Origin: JBBARC01 sp040400005
GTDB taxonomy: Bacteria; Pseudomonadota; Alphaproteobacteria; Acetobacterales; Acetobacteraceae
NCBI GenBank assembly: GCA_040400005.1
Contig: JBBARC010000011.1
Location: 1 to 64,000, forward strand
DNA length: 64,000 nucleotides
Reading direction: 5' to 3'
The notes below the pieces were generated by a model that made no database searches, was not told the DNA's origin, and was given only the letters and a program-made list of their open reading frames with translations. Position 1 is the first letter of the stretch; each line of letters starts with the position of its first letter. Positions 1 to 8,211 of this stretch are shown here, piece by piece. The translations under genes and the position numbers were made by a program.

Positions 1-69
1 AAATCCCCCCGCTTGCGCCCAACCCCTACCGCCGCCATCCTAAGCCCCCCCCCCGGCAGGATGCCCCGC

Positions 70-2394
70 ATGACCACTCCCACGCCCCCGGCAAAATTCG
101 GCCTCGCCCAGCCCGTGCGCCGCATCGAAGATCCCCGGCTGCTGCGTGGCAACGGGTGCTACGTCGCCGACATCACCCGCCCCAACCTGCTGCACGCCTA
201 CGTTCTGCGCAGCCCCTATGCCGCCGCGCGCATCGTCAACATCGACATACAAGACGCCCGAAACGCCCCCGGCGTGCACGCCATTTACACCGGTGCCGAC
301 ATCAAAGCCGCCGGCCTGGGCACGCTCGGCTGCGTGCTGCCGATGAAAAACATCGATGGCACCCCCCGCCACGATCCACCTCGCCCCGCACTGGCGCAAG
401 ATTTTGTCCGCCACGTTGGCGATCCGGTCGCTTTTGTTGTCGCAACCACCGAAGATTTTGCCCGCGACGCCGCCGAGCTGATCATGGTGGATTACGACCC
501 GCGCGATGCCGTGGCCGATCTGGCACATGCCCAAGCCGCAGGCGCGCCGCAGGTTTGGCCCGATGCCGCGCAAAACCGCTGCTTTACGTGGGCTATTGGC
601 GATAGTGCCGCCACCGCCGCCGAATTCGCCCAAGCCGCCCACATCACCACGCTCACCGTGATCAACAACCGCTGCGTGGTTGCCAGCATGGAAGCGCGCG
701 CGGCCCTGGCCGAATGGCACGATGGCCGCTGCACCCTGACCGCCAACACCCAGGGCGGCTGGTCGATCCGCGCTATTTTGGCCGGACAAGTGTTTAACAT
801 GCCGGCCGAAAATTTGCGGGTGATTACCCCCGATGTCGGCGGCGGTTTTGGCATGAAGGGGTTTGCCTATCCCGAACAGGCGCTGGTTATGCTGGCGGCC
901 CGCGATCTTGCCCGCCCGGTGCGCTGGGTATCATCCCGATCGGATGCGTTTTTATCCGATACGCACGGGCGCGATAACATTTCTACCGCCGAACTGGCGT
1001 TAGATAAAAACCACAATTTTTTGGCCCTGCGCATTAACACCGCCGCCAACATGGGCGCCTATCTTTCGACGTTTGCCCCGTTTGTGCCGACCATGGCGAT
1101 GTCTGGCGTGCTGGCCGGCGTCTATGGGTTTCGCGCCATCCACGCGCAGGTGGCAGGGTTTTATACCCACACCGTGCCGGTTGATGCCTATCGTGGTGCG
1201 GGCCGGCCGGAGGCCAATTATTTGGCCGAACGTTTGATTGATACCGCGGCCACCGAACTGGGCGTTGATCGCGCCGAACTGCGCCGCATCAACATGATCC
1301 CGGCCGCCGCCATGCCCTACACCACCCCCACCGGGCGCATCTACGATAGTGGCGAATTTGTGCACGTGCTTGATGCTGCCTTGGCCCGTGCCGATTGGCA
1401 CAATTTTTCTGCGCGCCGCGCGATCAGCGAAGCAGCGGGTAAAAAACGCGGCATCGGCCTTGCTTATTATATGGAAGCAACCGGCGGCCAGCCGACCGAA
1501 CGCGCCGACATCCGCTTTGCCGACGATGGCTACGTTGATGTGTATGTCGGCACCCAATCCACCGGCCAGGGCCACGAAACCGCCTACATGATGCTGACCG
1601 CCGATCGGTTGGGCATCGCACCCGATCGCATTCGCATCCGCCAGGGGGATACCGATGCCAGCCCCACCGGCGGCGGCACCGGCGGCGCGCGCAGCCTGTA
1701 TTCAGAAGGCACCGCCATTGCCGCAACCGCCACCACCATTATTGCCCGGGGCACCACTGCTGCCGCCGACGCGCTAGAGGCGGCGGCCGAAGACATTGTG
1801 TTTAGCCAGGGCAATTTTACCATTGCCGGCACCGATCGCAGTATTAACATTCTCACCCTGGCCGCCGATTTGCGCGCCAAAGCCAGCGCCGATCCGCGCA
1901 CCCAAACGTTGGATGCCGCCGAAACAATTAAGCTACAGGCCCATACCTACCCCAATGGCTGCCACATCGCCGAGCTGGAGCTTGATCCCGAAACCGGCGC
2001 CTTTACCCTGCAATCCTATCTGGTGGTTGATGATGTCGGCCGCGCGATCAACCCGATGATCGTGGCGGGGCAAGTGCATGGCGGGGTTGCCCAAGGCTTT
2101 GGCCAGGCGGTGACCGAACGCACATCGTACGATGCGGGCGGCCAGCTTCTGGCCGGCAGTTTTATGGATTACGCCCTTCCGCGCGCCGCCGACCTGCCCG
2201 ATATCGATGTGCAACTTATTGAAGTGCCGTGCACCACCAACCCGCTGGGGGTAAAAGGGGCAGGGGAAGCCGGCACTGTGGGCAGCCCGCCGGCGATTAT
2301 CAACGCGCTGGTCGATGCTTTGGGCGGACGTGCGATTGATATGCCGGCAACCCCGGAAGCGGTTTGGCGGGTGCTTAATCAGGCGGCGGCCTGA
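70..2394 (+). CDS. Xanthine dehydrogenase/CO dehydrogenase-family molybdopterin-binding large subunit (form II type)
   Basis: Large (molybdenum cofactor) subunit of a hydroxylase of the xanthine oxidase family, which oxidises a small carbonyl, aromatic or purine substrate using water. The N-terminal a/b-hammerhead begins with PVRRIEDPRLLRGNG. Cofactor-binding motifs follow: GGGFGMKGFAYPEQ, the active-site loop AYRGAGRPE and the C-terminal GAGEAGTVGSPP carrying the expected catalytic Glu. AYRGAGR is the loop of form II CoxL-like enzymes, not the AYxCSFR loop of true aerobic CO dehydrogenase, so CO is an unlikely substrate. About 774 residues is normal for the family. I chose ATG 70 because an AGG lies about 9 bases upstream; ATG 61 is also possible. 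The FAD and 2Fe-2S subunit genes are not downstream; they may lie upstream, outside the window. The substrate cannot be told from sequence. Confidence 0.9.
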   Translation: MTTPTPPAKFGLAQPVRRIEDPRLLRGNGCYVADITRPNLLHAYVLRSPYAAARIVNIDIQDARNAPGVHAIYTGADIKAAGLGTLGCVLPMKNIDGTPRHDPPRPALAQDFVRHVGDPVAFVVATTEDFARDAAELIMVDYDPRDAVADLAHAQAAGAPQVWPDAAQNRCFTWAIGDSAATAAEFAQAAHITTLTVINNRCVVASMEARAALAEWHDGRCTLTANTQGGWSIRAILAGQVFNMPAENLRVITPDVGGGFGMKGFAYPEQALVMLAARDLARPVRWVSSRSDAFLSDTHGRDNISTAELALDKNHNFLALRINTAANMGAYLSTFAPFVPTMAMSGVLAGVYGFRAIHAQVAGFYTHTVPVDAYRGAGRPEANYLAERLIDTAATELGVDRAELRRINMIPAAAMPYTTPTGRIYDSGEFVHVLDAALARADWHNFSARRAISEAAGKKRGIGLAYYMEATGGQPTERADIRFADDGYVDVYVGTQSTGQGHETAYMMLTADRLGIAPDRIRIRQGDTDASPTGGGTGGARSLYSEGTAIAATATTIIARGTTAAADALEAAAEDIVFSQGNFTIAGTDRSINILTLAADLRAKASADPRTQTLDAAETIKLQAHTYPNGCHIAELELDPETGAFTLQSYLVVDDVGRAINPMIVAGQVHGGVAQGFGQAVTERTSYDAGGQLLAGSFMDYALPRAADLPDIDVQLIEVPCTTNPLGVKGAGEAGTVGSPPAIINALVDALGGRAIDMPATPEAVWRVLNQAAA

Positions 2395-2438
2395 GCGCCG
2401 CCCGATCTACCCACCCCCAACCTACCTCCCACAAAAAA

Positions 2439-3128
2439 CTACCCGCCCCAGGCCAGCCCATACACATTGAATTTTAAAATACGCGTCTTGCCGCCGCCGC
2501 CATCAACGCTCACCGTTAGCCGGTTGGCGTAGCGCACGCGTTCCAAAAACCGATCGAACCCGGTAATTTCCAGATCGCAGGCGCCATTCACAACCGTGCC
2601 TAATACCGGAAAGGTCACTTTTGGCCGCTGGTCAAACTGGGTGTCGATCGCACTCAACTGAATGCACACCTCAGGAGCTGTCTGCCGCAGGGTTAAAATC
2701 GCGTGCTCTTCCTGGGCCCCCACAGTGCGCAATTCCAGCACGCTCACCGCACTGCCATCATTGGTGCCGTTGGCCGCATTGGCCGCCGCCACCGGTGCCG
2801 GCGCATCCTCCAGCAACCGCATACGCCGCACCACCTGTTGGGTGGCGGGATCGGTGGTCGCAAAAATCAGCCAGGCGGGGATCACCAGTGCCGCCGGGTC
2901 AACCGGCGCGCCATCAGCAACCACGGCCGCCACCGGTGCGGGATGTAACGCAGGCAGGGGAACATCGTCGATTTTCTTGCGGTACAGCGCCCCCACCAAC
3001 ACGGTGATCACAAACACCGGGATCACCAGCAACAGCGCGCGGCGCTGCACTTTGGTGCCGCAGCGCGGGCAGGCTTTGATTTTCGGTGGTAACTGACCGC
3101 CACAGACGCGACAATTTGCCAATGCCAT
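2439..3128 (-). CDS. Zinc-ribbon single-pass membrane protein of unknown function
   Basis: Protein of about 229 residues. It opens with a CxxC-x10-CxxC zinc ribbon (CRVCGGQL then CPRCG), followed directly by one hydrophobic segment near residues 32-47 (LLLVIPVFVITVLVGAL). The rest is probably extracytoplasmic, with an Ala/Pro-rich linker and a C-terminal beta-rich domain. Zinc ribbon plus one membrane helix is a common architecture for poorly characterised bacterial membrane proteins. The start at 3128 places the ribbon at the extreme N-terminus; the frame continues upstream only into a repeat element, so a longer product is unlikely. Divergent from hemF, with the repeat between them. I do not recognise a named family. 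Confidence 0.65.
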   Translation of the reverse strand: MALANCRVCGGQLPPKIKACPRCGTKVQRRALLLVIPVFVITVLVGALYRKKIDDVPLPALHPAPVAAVVADGAPVDPAALVIPAWLIFATTDPATQQVVRRMRLLEDAPAPVAAANAANGTNDGSAVSVLELRTVGAQEEHAILTLRQTAPEVCIQLSAIDTQFDQRPKVTFPVLGTVVNGACDLEITGFDRFLERVRYANRLTVSVDGGGGKTRILKFNVYGLAWGG

Positions 3129-3203
3129 GCCAGGGCCGATCCATATAGTCGCGGAATTGCAACCTAGCTGCTTTATCGTGAGTGCTGCGCCGCCGCAATC
3201 GGG

Positions 3204-3395
3204 TAGGGCAATCGGGCGACAGTAAGACACTTCTTTTTCTGAAGAAAAAGAAACAAAAAAGACTTTTAATACGCTGAACTTGGGGCAACTCTGCCACCGA
3301 GCGCTGCGAGCCAGCGTCAAAAAAGTCTTTTTTGTTTCTTTTTTTGGAAGTCAAAAAGAAAGTATTTACTTTTTTGTATTCACCCGAGTGCCCTG
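3204..3395. repeat. Palindromic intergenic element, copy A (about 192 bp, MITE-like)
   Basis: Full-length copy of an element recurring near 36306, 61031 and, degenerate or partial, 16955, 23755 and 40063. The ends are near-inverted repeats (AGGGCAATCGGGCGA on the left; CACCCGAGTGCCCTG on the right). Inside are A/T-rich complementary arms (AAAGAAACAAAAAAGACTTT and AAAGTCTTTTTTGTTTCTTT) around a GC-rich core of about 45 bases containing GGGGCAACTCTGCCACCG. The right arm carries GGAAGTC where the left carries CTGAAG. It fills the gap between the divergent zinc-ribbon gene and hemF. No transposase lies nearby. Confidence 0.85.
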
Positions 3396-3460
3396 GCCGC
3401 TTGCGTGATAATTGCGCCCAATCAATTGCAGCCTGCCCCACTTGGTGCAAACAAGGCGCC

Positions 3461-4363
3461 ATGACCGATACCCCCAACACTGCCCGCCCGCCGCACGACG
3501 CCCTAAAACCGCACGCCCAGGCCTGGTTCGAAGCGTTGCGCGACCGCATTTGCGCCAGTTTTGAAGCAATCGAAGCCGAGCTTGGCGCCGGCCCGCACGC
3601 AAGCCTGCCGCCCGGCCGCTTTACCCGCACCGCCTGGCAGCGCCCCACCCCGGACGGCAGCCATGGCGGCGGCGGCGTGATGAGCGTTATGCACGGCCGG
3701 GTGTTTGAAAAAGTGGGGGTGAATGTGTCCACCGTCACCGGTGAATTTTCGCCCGATTTCCGCGCCCAGATCGCCGGTGCCGCGCAAGACCCACGCTTTT
3801 GGGCCAGCGGCATCAGCCTGGTTGCGCATATGCGCAACCCGCGGGTGCCGGCGGTGCACATGAACACCCGCATGATTGTTACCACCAAAGGCTGGTTCGG
3901 CGGCGGCGGCGATATCACCCCCATGGCAATGGACGCGCCAGACTCGTTAAGCGATGCGGCAGCCTTCCACGCCGCCTTCAAAACCGCGTGCGACCGCCAC
4001 GACCCCGCCTACTACCCAAATTTCAAAGCCTGGTGCGATCGCTATTTCTTTCTGCCCCACCGCAACGAAACTCGCGGTTTGGGCGGCATTTTTTATGATC
4101 ACATCGATACCGGCGATGCCGCCGCCGATTTTGCTTTTACCCGTGACGTGGGAGAGGCTTTTTTAAGCACCTACCCCGAAATTGTGCGCGCCCGCATGCA
4201 CGAGGCTTTCACCGATGCCGAGCGCGCCCACCAGCTGGTGCGCCGCGGCCGCTACGTCGAATTTAACCTTTTATATGATCGCGGCACCACTTTTGGCCTC
4301 AAAACTGGCGGCAATGTCGATGCCATTTTAATGAGCCTGCCACCGGCAGCGAACTGGCTTTAA
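3461..4363 (+). CDS. hemF: Oxygen-dependent coproporphyrinogen III oxidase
   Basis: Catalyses the O2-dependent oxidative decarboxylation of coproporphyrinogen III to protoporphyrinogen IX in haem synthesis; cytosolic homodimer. HemF hallmarks are present in order: a Gly-rich stretch before VMSVMHGRVFEKVGVN, the MNTRMIVTTKGWFGGGGDIT block, and the C-terminal block RGRYVEFNLLYDRGTTFGL followed by GGNVDAILMSLPP. At 300 residues it matches the usual length, although it stops soon after the SLPP motif, so the C-terminal tail is shorter than in E. coli. ATG 3461 fits the family N-terminus; upstream codons in frame come from the repeat element. The gene for the F1-ATPase inhibitor follows 97 bases downstream. 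Use of HemF implies at least partly aerobic haem synthesis. Confidence 0.95.
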   Translation: MTDTPNTARPPHDALKPHAQAWFEALRDRICASFEAIEAELGAGPHASLPPGRFTRTAWQRPTPDGSHGGGGVMSVMHGRVFEKVGVNVSTVTGEFSPDFRAQIAGAAQDPRFWASGISLVAHMRNPRVPAVHMNTRMIVTTKGWFGGGGDITPMAMDAPDSLSDAAAFHAAFKTACDRHDPAYYPNFKAWCDRYFFLPHRNETRGLGGIFYDHIDTGDAAADFAFTRDVGEAFLSTYPEIVRARMHEAFTDAERAHQLVRRGRYVEFNLLYDRGTTFGLKTGGNVDAILMSLPPAANWL

Positions 4364-4460
4364 ACCCACCTGGCCCTAAACCCTCATTGCACGCAGCTAG
4401 GCGACCACCCACATTTGTTAAACAGGCGGCCCTAAACCGCCCCAGATTGGAGCGCAGCCG

Positions 4461-4799
4461 ATGAGCCACGAACCGATTTTATCCGATCGCGAACGCGCGT
4501 TTGAGGCCAAATTCGCCCACGACGAGCGCGTGCAATTCCGCGCCGGCGCCCGGCGCGATAAACTGTTTGTTGCCTGGGCCGCCGAAACTGCCGGGCTGAC
4601 CGCCGCCCAAACCGCCGATGTGTTACATGCGGTGCTGGCCCTGCACGGCGGCGCCGATCACGATGCCGCCATGCTGGCGCTGGTCAGCACCGCCCTCACC
4701 GGCGCCGGCAAAGCCACCGGCCGCGCGGCGCTTATCGCAGAACTCGATCGCATCGCACCGCAAGCCCGCGCCCAAATTGTTGCCGAGGGCGCGTTTTAG
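4461..4799 (+). CDS. F1Fo-ATP synthase inhibitor, zeta subunit family (DUF1476)
   Basis: Small helical protein of 112 residues. DUF1476 is known as the alphaproteobacterial zeta subunit, which inhibits F1Fo-ATPase by blocking rotation in the hydrolytic direction; characterised in Paracoccus denitrificans. The N-terminal inhibitory helix is clear (DRERAFEAKFAHDERVQF followed by ARRDKL). The rest forms the expected four-helix bundle with the AAQTADVL region. It stands alone, not in an atp operon, which is usual for this gene. An AGAT/GGAG-like Shine-Dalgarno region (attggagcg) precedes ATG 4461. The family is restricted mainly to Alphaproteobacteria and is a good taxonomic marker. Confidence 0.88.
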   Translation: MSHEPILSDRERAFEAKFAHDERVQFRAGARRDKLFVAWAAETAGLTAAQTADVLHAVLALHGGADHDAAMLALVSTALTGAGKATGRAALIAELDRIAPQARAQIVAEGAF

Positions 4800-4987
4800 C
4801 CAACCAAGGGTGCAATGCATCTGCGCATTGCGCCACTACTCCCGCCGGTAAGCGCTGCTGGAGTCCGCGTCCGATCCCTTGCCGGCCGCCGCCGCCGCCG
4901 GCTGATTGACCGAGTATGGCCGGGAGCGGCTGGTCTGCTTTGGGCAGGCCGGGGGGGTAATCCGGACATTCGCTGCGGTTATCGGGT

Positions 4988-5136
4988 GTAGCGTGGGTTT
5001 TTAACCCACGTGCGCGGCACACAGCATGACGTATGCGCAGGACGCACGACGGCACGGAGAAAAACCCGAAACGTTACGTGAAAATTTATACAAACGGAGT
5101 ATGCGTGTTGGGAGACGACGTGGGTTAAAACCCACG
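4988..5136. repeat. REP/MITE-like palindromic element, copy 1 (about 149 bp)
   Basis: Begins with GTAGCGTGGGTTTTTAACCC and ends with CGTGGGTTAAAACCCACG. Each end is a palindrome and the two ends are also inverted copies of each other. The interior resembles the reverse complement of the element at 42590-42742: both have ACGTGCGCGGCA next to one end, an AAAAACC followed by a CGTGAAAAT/CGCGAAAAT stretch in the middle, and GACGTGGGTTAAAA at the other end. The preceding bases 4800-4987 hold no recognisable gene, only a small hairpin (GCAATGC..GCATTGC) just after the zeta subunit stop. Confidence 0.75.
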
Positions 5137-5149
5137 CGGCCCTGGCTGT

Positions 5150-5452
5150 TCAGTCGTCAACCAACATCATGGTGGCGGGCTTTTTATGCTCCGGGCCAAC
5201 CGCAACCAAAATAGTGGTGTTGTGGGCGGCCTCGATAAGCCAGCCTGCGTCATGCCGCTTAACCACCCAGGTGAAAATGCCCTCGCGCGGTTGGCGCATC
5301 GTGCCATCACGGTTGGTATCGCCAGACAAACCCCAGTTGACGTGCACGATGCAGATATCGGGCGCAATCGGCCGGATCGCCATCCCATGAACGCGAAACA
5401 CGCTTGTTTTAAACTGGGTCGCATGGATTTGCGTGTTGTACTGGTCAAACAC
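5150..5452 (-). pseudogene. C-terminal remnant of a SnoaL/SgcJ-EcaC-like small protein
   Basis: About 100 residues readable from a GTG codon. The pattern GRAVFDQYNTQIHAT...F....VFRVHGMAIRPIAPDICIVHVNWGL...G...R.GIFTWVVKR..GWLIEAAHNT is what the second half of SgcJ/EcaC-type, NTF2-fold proteins looks like (usually about 130-160 residues). Immediately upstream, four codons before the GTG, the frame hits TGA, and no other frame further upstream continues the domain. I therefore call it a truncated gene. It sits directly beside a REP-like element, a plausible cause of the breakage. A short functional protein cannot be excluded. Confidence 0.55.
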
Positions 5453-5680
5453 CGCCCTGCCGCATCACTGCTAAGCATTGCACCACCATTCCGTATCCCT
5501 AACTGTGCGCGGAACCGGGGATGTGATGCAAGGCGGGTTTGCGGCGCATTGATAGCGCCGTGCCGCCATTTTCGCTAAACACCGCGCTGCCCGGCACCGC
5601 CGCCACTGGTGCCAGATCGTGCCCAACACCACCTATTATCCACACCACAAGCCGTGGTCGGCGCAAACAGGAAACCTACC

Positions 5681-6742
5681 ATGCCATCTCGCATCACCCG
5701 CGGCACCACACGCAATGTGGCGGCCCTGATCTGCCTGATCGCAACGTTTCATCCCGCCGCCGCCGCAACCACCATCAACGTCACCAAATTCGGGGCAAAA
5801 TGCGATGGAAAATTCAACGACACAGCCGCCCTCCAGCTTGCAGCCCAAGCCGTGCCGGAAGCCGGCGGGGTGCTGCAATTTTCCCCTGGCATTTGCGTGG
5901 TCTCTGCCGCAACGCCGCTAAAAAGCAATACCCGTGTGGCCGGCCAAAACACCACCATCCGCAATCTGCCCCCCGCCGCCTGGGCGCATGGGGTGGGCGG
6001 CGCGTTCGTTATTAACGGCGCCACGAACGTCACCATTGAAGGCATGCGCTTTTCCTGGCAGCACGGTTTTTACAATGGCGGGGTCGCCCATATCATTGAA
6101 GCAACCAATGCCAGCCACGTGGTTATTCGCCACAATGTCTCCGATGGTGGCGGCGATTTTGCAGCGTTCATCGGCAGCAGTAATATCGTGATGGCGGGCA
6201 ATCAGGTCACCGAGGTTGATAATAGTTGTTTTGATAGCTGGGGCGGCGCGCGGCAGGTTCGGGTGATTGATAACCGTTGCAGCACCACCACGCGCACGCA
6301 TCCCGGTGTGGGTGCGGTGCAATTTACCGGCATCCGCACAGATTTTGGCCCTGCCATCAACACCGGGTTTTACGCGGCGCGCAATGATATCACGATTAAC
6401 ACACCAAACGGCCAGGCCTTTGAAATCAACGGCTCGCCCAAAGGTGGCGCCAACCAGGATATCACCATTGAGGACAATCATATTGTCATCGCCGCCCACG
6501 CCTGGGGCGTGCTGGTCACCTATGCCGCCCACGGCAAGATTGCGCATAACCGTATCGACATGTCCGTTGCCGATATTTTGGGCGCGATTTATGTCGCCGA
6601 AACGGCGCCGGATTGGGAAATCAGCGATAATATCGCGCGCGCCGTGCCGGGCATTAAGGCTGCGATTTTTGCCAATAAGGGGGCTGGCGGCAGGTTTATC
6701 GGCAATCGCCAAACCCTGCTGTTCACCGGCGACCGGCAATGA
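5681..6742 (+). CDS. Secreted right-handed parallel beta-helix protein
   Basis: About 353 residues. A Sec signal peptide covers roughly residues 1-29 (VAALICLIATFHPAAAA). It is followed by the pectate-lyase superfamily opening VTKFGAKCDGKFNDTAALQLA and then repeated beta-helix rungs with Asn/Asp-rich turns (NVTIEGM, HVVIRHNV, NIVMAGNQV, QDITIEDNHI, GKIAHNRI, WEISDNIA). This fold is used by pectate lyases, polysaccharide lyases and glycan-processing enzymes; the sequence alone does not reveal the substrate or the catalytic residues. ATG 5681 places the signal peptide at the N-terminus; an in-frame ATG at 5609 would only add an unrelated leader. Probably periplasmic or extracellular, with a role in polysaccharide handling (inference). 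Confidence 0.75.
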   Translation: MPSRITRGTTRNVAALICLIATFHPAAAATTINVTKFGAKCDGKFNDTAALQLAAQAVPEAGGVLQFSPGICVVSAATPLKSNTRVAGQNTTIRNLPPAAWAHGVGGAFVINGATNVTIEGMRFSWQHGFYNGGVAHIIEATNASHVVIRHNVSDGGGDFAAFIGSSNIVMAGNQVTEVDNSCFDSWGGARQVRVIDNRCSTTTRTHPGVGAVQFTGIRTDFGPAINTGFYAARNDITINTPNGQAFEINGSPKGGANQDITIEDNHIVIAAHAWGVLVTYAAHGKIAHNRIDMSVADILGAIYVAETAPDWEISDNIARAVPGIKAAIFANKGAGGRFIGNRQTLLFTGDRQ

Positions 6743-6753
6743 TGGGGTAATAG

Positions 6754-6809
6754 CGCCTCGGGGGGGGCGCCTTGGGGGGGGCGCCTTGGGGGGGGCGCCT
6801 TGGGGGGGG
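6754..6809. repeat. G-rich tandem repeat, 14 bp x 4
   Basis: Four consecutive units of CGCCTTGGGGGGGG (the first has CGCCTC) start 12 bases after the beta-helix gene stops. Each unit has an 8-base G run, so the G-rich strand has four well-spaced runs and could form a G-quadruplex. The unit length is not a multiple of three and no gene reads through it convincingly. Confidence 0.9.
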
Positions 6810-6847
6810 CTTGCTGCCGGCGCCGCGATCAGCGATGCCTGCCCCCC

Positions 6848-7078
6848 ATGGCTTGGCACCAACCCTATTTAGAAACCTGCTGCCGAGCCGCCCTGCACCG
6901 CTTGGTGCTGGCAGGCCCGCTCGGCCGCCCGCAAGGCCTTGCCGACCAAACCTGCCTAACCCGCCTGGCCGCCCAAAACCTAACCCAAACCCAAGCCGGC
7001 CGCTGGCACACAACGCACGCTGGCCGCGCCCGCCACGCCAGCGAAATCCTGCACGTTCAGAAAGATGCTAAACGATGA
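6848..7078 (+). CDS. Small protein translationally coupled to the Ca2+/H+ antiporter gene (hypothetical)
   Basis: A possible 76-residue protein whose stop codon overlaps the antiporter start by ATGA, an arrangement typical of co-translated pairs. The C-terminal half (LTRLAAQNLTQTQAGRWHTTHAGRARHASEIL) looks like the end of a winged-helix domain, with an alternating-strand wing and a basic end, but this is a weak resemblance. ATG 6848 is chosen; the frame is open further upstream to 6800 within G-rich repeat DNA. It might also be chance coding in GC-rich DNA, so confidence is moderate. No known function. Confidence 0.45.
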   Translation: MAWHQPYLETCCRAALHRLVLAGPLGRPQGLADQTCLTRLAAQNLTQTQAGRWHTTHAGRARHASEILHVQKDAKR

Positions 7079-8211
7079 CCCAGCCCGCCGCGCCTGGCAC
7101 CCCGCCTGGCACCCCGCCTGGCACCCCGCCTGGCACCCCGCCCTGGACCATCGCCCTGCCGGTGGCAGGCATCGCCGTCATCGCCAGCCATTTTCTCATC
7201 CCCGATCTCCCCGCCCCGATCGCCCACGCGGCCGAGCCCATCATGGCCCTGGGCCTGATCGGCGCGGTGTTCGCCGCCGTCCACCACGCCGAAATTATCG
7301 CCCATCGCGTTGGCGAACCGTTCGGCACCCTGATCCTGGCGCTGGCCGTTACCATTATCGAATGCGCGCTGATCGTTTCCGCCATGATCGCTGGCGGTGA
7401 TGCCGCCGCCGGCCTCGCCCGCGATACGGTGTTTGCCGCCGTGATGATCGTCACCAACGGCATCACCGGCATCTGCCTGCTGGCCGGGGGCGCGCGCCAC
7501 CGGTTGCAGAGTTTTCACGTCGAAGGGGCCAATGCCGCCCTGTCCGTGTTGCTGGCGCTGATGGTACTGACCATGGTGCTGCCCAACTACACGCTCACTG
7601 TCGCGGGCCCGATGTATAGCCCATCGCAACTGATGTTCGCCGCCATCGTATCGCTGGTGTTGTGGGCGGGGTTTGTGTTTGTGCAAACCGTGCGCCACCG
7701 CGATTTTTTCATGCCCGTCGGCGCGCCAGATGATGTGCACGCGCCCCCGCCCACCGGCAAAACCGTCGCCATTAGTGCGGCAACCCTGCCAATTGCCCTG
7801 ATTGCGGTGATTGGCCTGGCCAAAGCCCTAACCCCCACCTTGGATGCCGCTTTGGGCCGTATGGGGGCGCCGGCTGCGGTGATGGGTATTGTAATTGCCG
7901 CCATCGTTCTGCTGCCCGAAAGCCTGGCCGCCGTGCGGGCGGCCGCCGCCAACCGGCTACAAACCAGTATTAACCTGGCACTGGGCTCCGCGGTTGCCAG
8001 TGTTGGCCTGACCATCCCGGCGGTAGCCGCGGTATCCCTGCTGCGCCACCAGCCGCTGGCGCTGGGGTTAACTGCCAAAGACGAAATTTTTCTCGCGCTG
8101 AGTTTTGGCCTCAGTGTGCTAACCTGGAGCACCGGGCGCACCACCGTGCTGCCTGGTTTGCTGCATTTGGTGGTGTTTGCAGCGTTCCTGTTTTTGTCGG
8201 CAGTGCCTTAA
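7075..8211 (+). CDS. Calcium/proton (cation) antiporter, CaCA superfamily, y4hA/ChaA-like
   Basis: Inner-membrane exchanger of about 378 residues with some eleven hydrophobic segments. It belongs to the CaCA superfamily: two alpha repeats with acidic pore residues are visible, AEIIAHRVGEPFGTLILALAVTIIE in the first half and AVRAAAANRLQTSINLALGSAVASVGLTIP in the second. These match the y4hA/ChaA type, which exchanges Ca2+ (or Na+/K+) for H+. The N-terminus is unusual: directly after the start there is a (PGTP)4 run encoded by a perfect 12-bp tandem array (7091-7138) that precedes the first membrane helix and is probably cytoplasmic. Coupled by ATGA to the small gene upstream; its stop overlaps the stop of the convergent glycosyltransferase by three bases. 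Confidence 0.88.
   Translation: MTQPAAPGTPPGTPPGTPPGTPPWTIALPVAGIAVIASHFLIPDLPAPIAHAAEPIMALGLIGAVFAAVHHAEIIAHRVGEPFGTLILALAVTIIECALIVSAMIAGGDAAAGLARDTVFAAVMIVTNGITGICLLAGGARHRLQSFHVEGANAALSVLLALMVLTMVLPNYTLTVAGPMYSPSQLMFAAIVSLVLWAGFVFVQTVRHRDFFMPVGAPDDVHAPPPTGKTVAISAATLPIALIAVIGLAKALTPTLDAALGRMGAPAAVMGIVIAAIVLLPESLAAVRAAAANRLQTSINLALGSAVASVGLTIPAVAAVSLLRHQPLALGLTAKDEIFLALSFGLSVLTWSTGRTTVLPGLLHLVVFAAFLFLSAVP
7091..7138. repeat. In-frame 12-bp tandem repeat (x4) at the N-terminus of the antiporter
   Basis: Four perfect copies of CGCCTGGCACCC encode a Pro-Gly-Thr-Pro run. A change of copy number keeps the reading frame. Confidence 0.95.

Noticed and set aside
70..2394. True aerobic CO dehydrogenase large subunit (coxL form I)
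   Set aside because: The active-site loop is AYRGAGR, not AYxCSFR, so CO oxidation is not supported.
5918..6862. 314-residue minus-strand frame opposite the beta-helix gene
   Set aside because: Shadow of the beta-helix gene; its start lies in or beyond the G-rich repeat.
7057..7740. 227-residue His/Gln/Gly-rich frame opposite the antiporter
   Set aside because: Antisense shadow of a conserved membrane protein; low complexity and ends in tandem-repeat codons.
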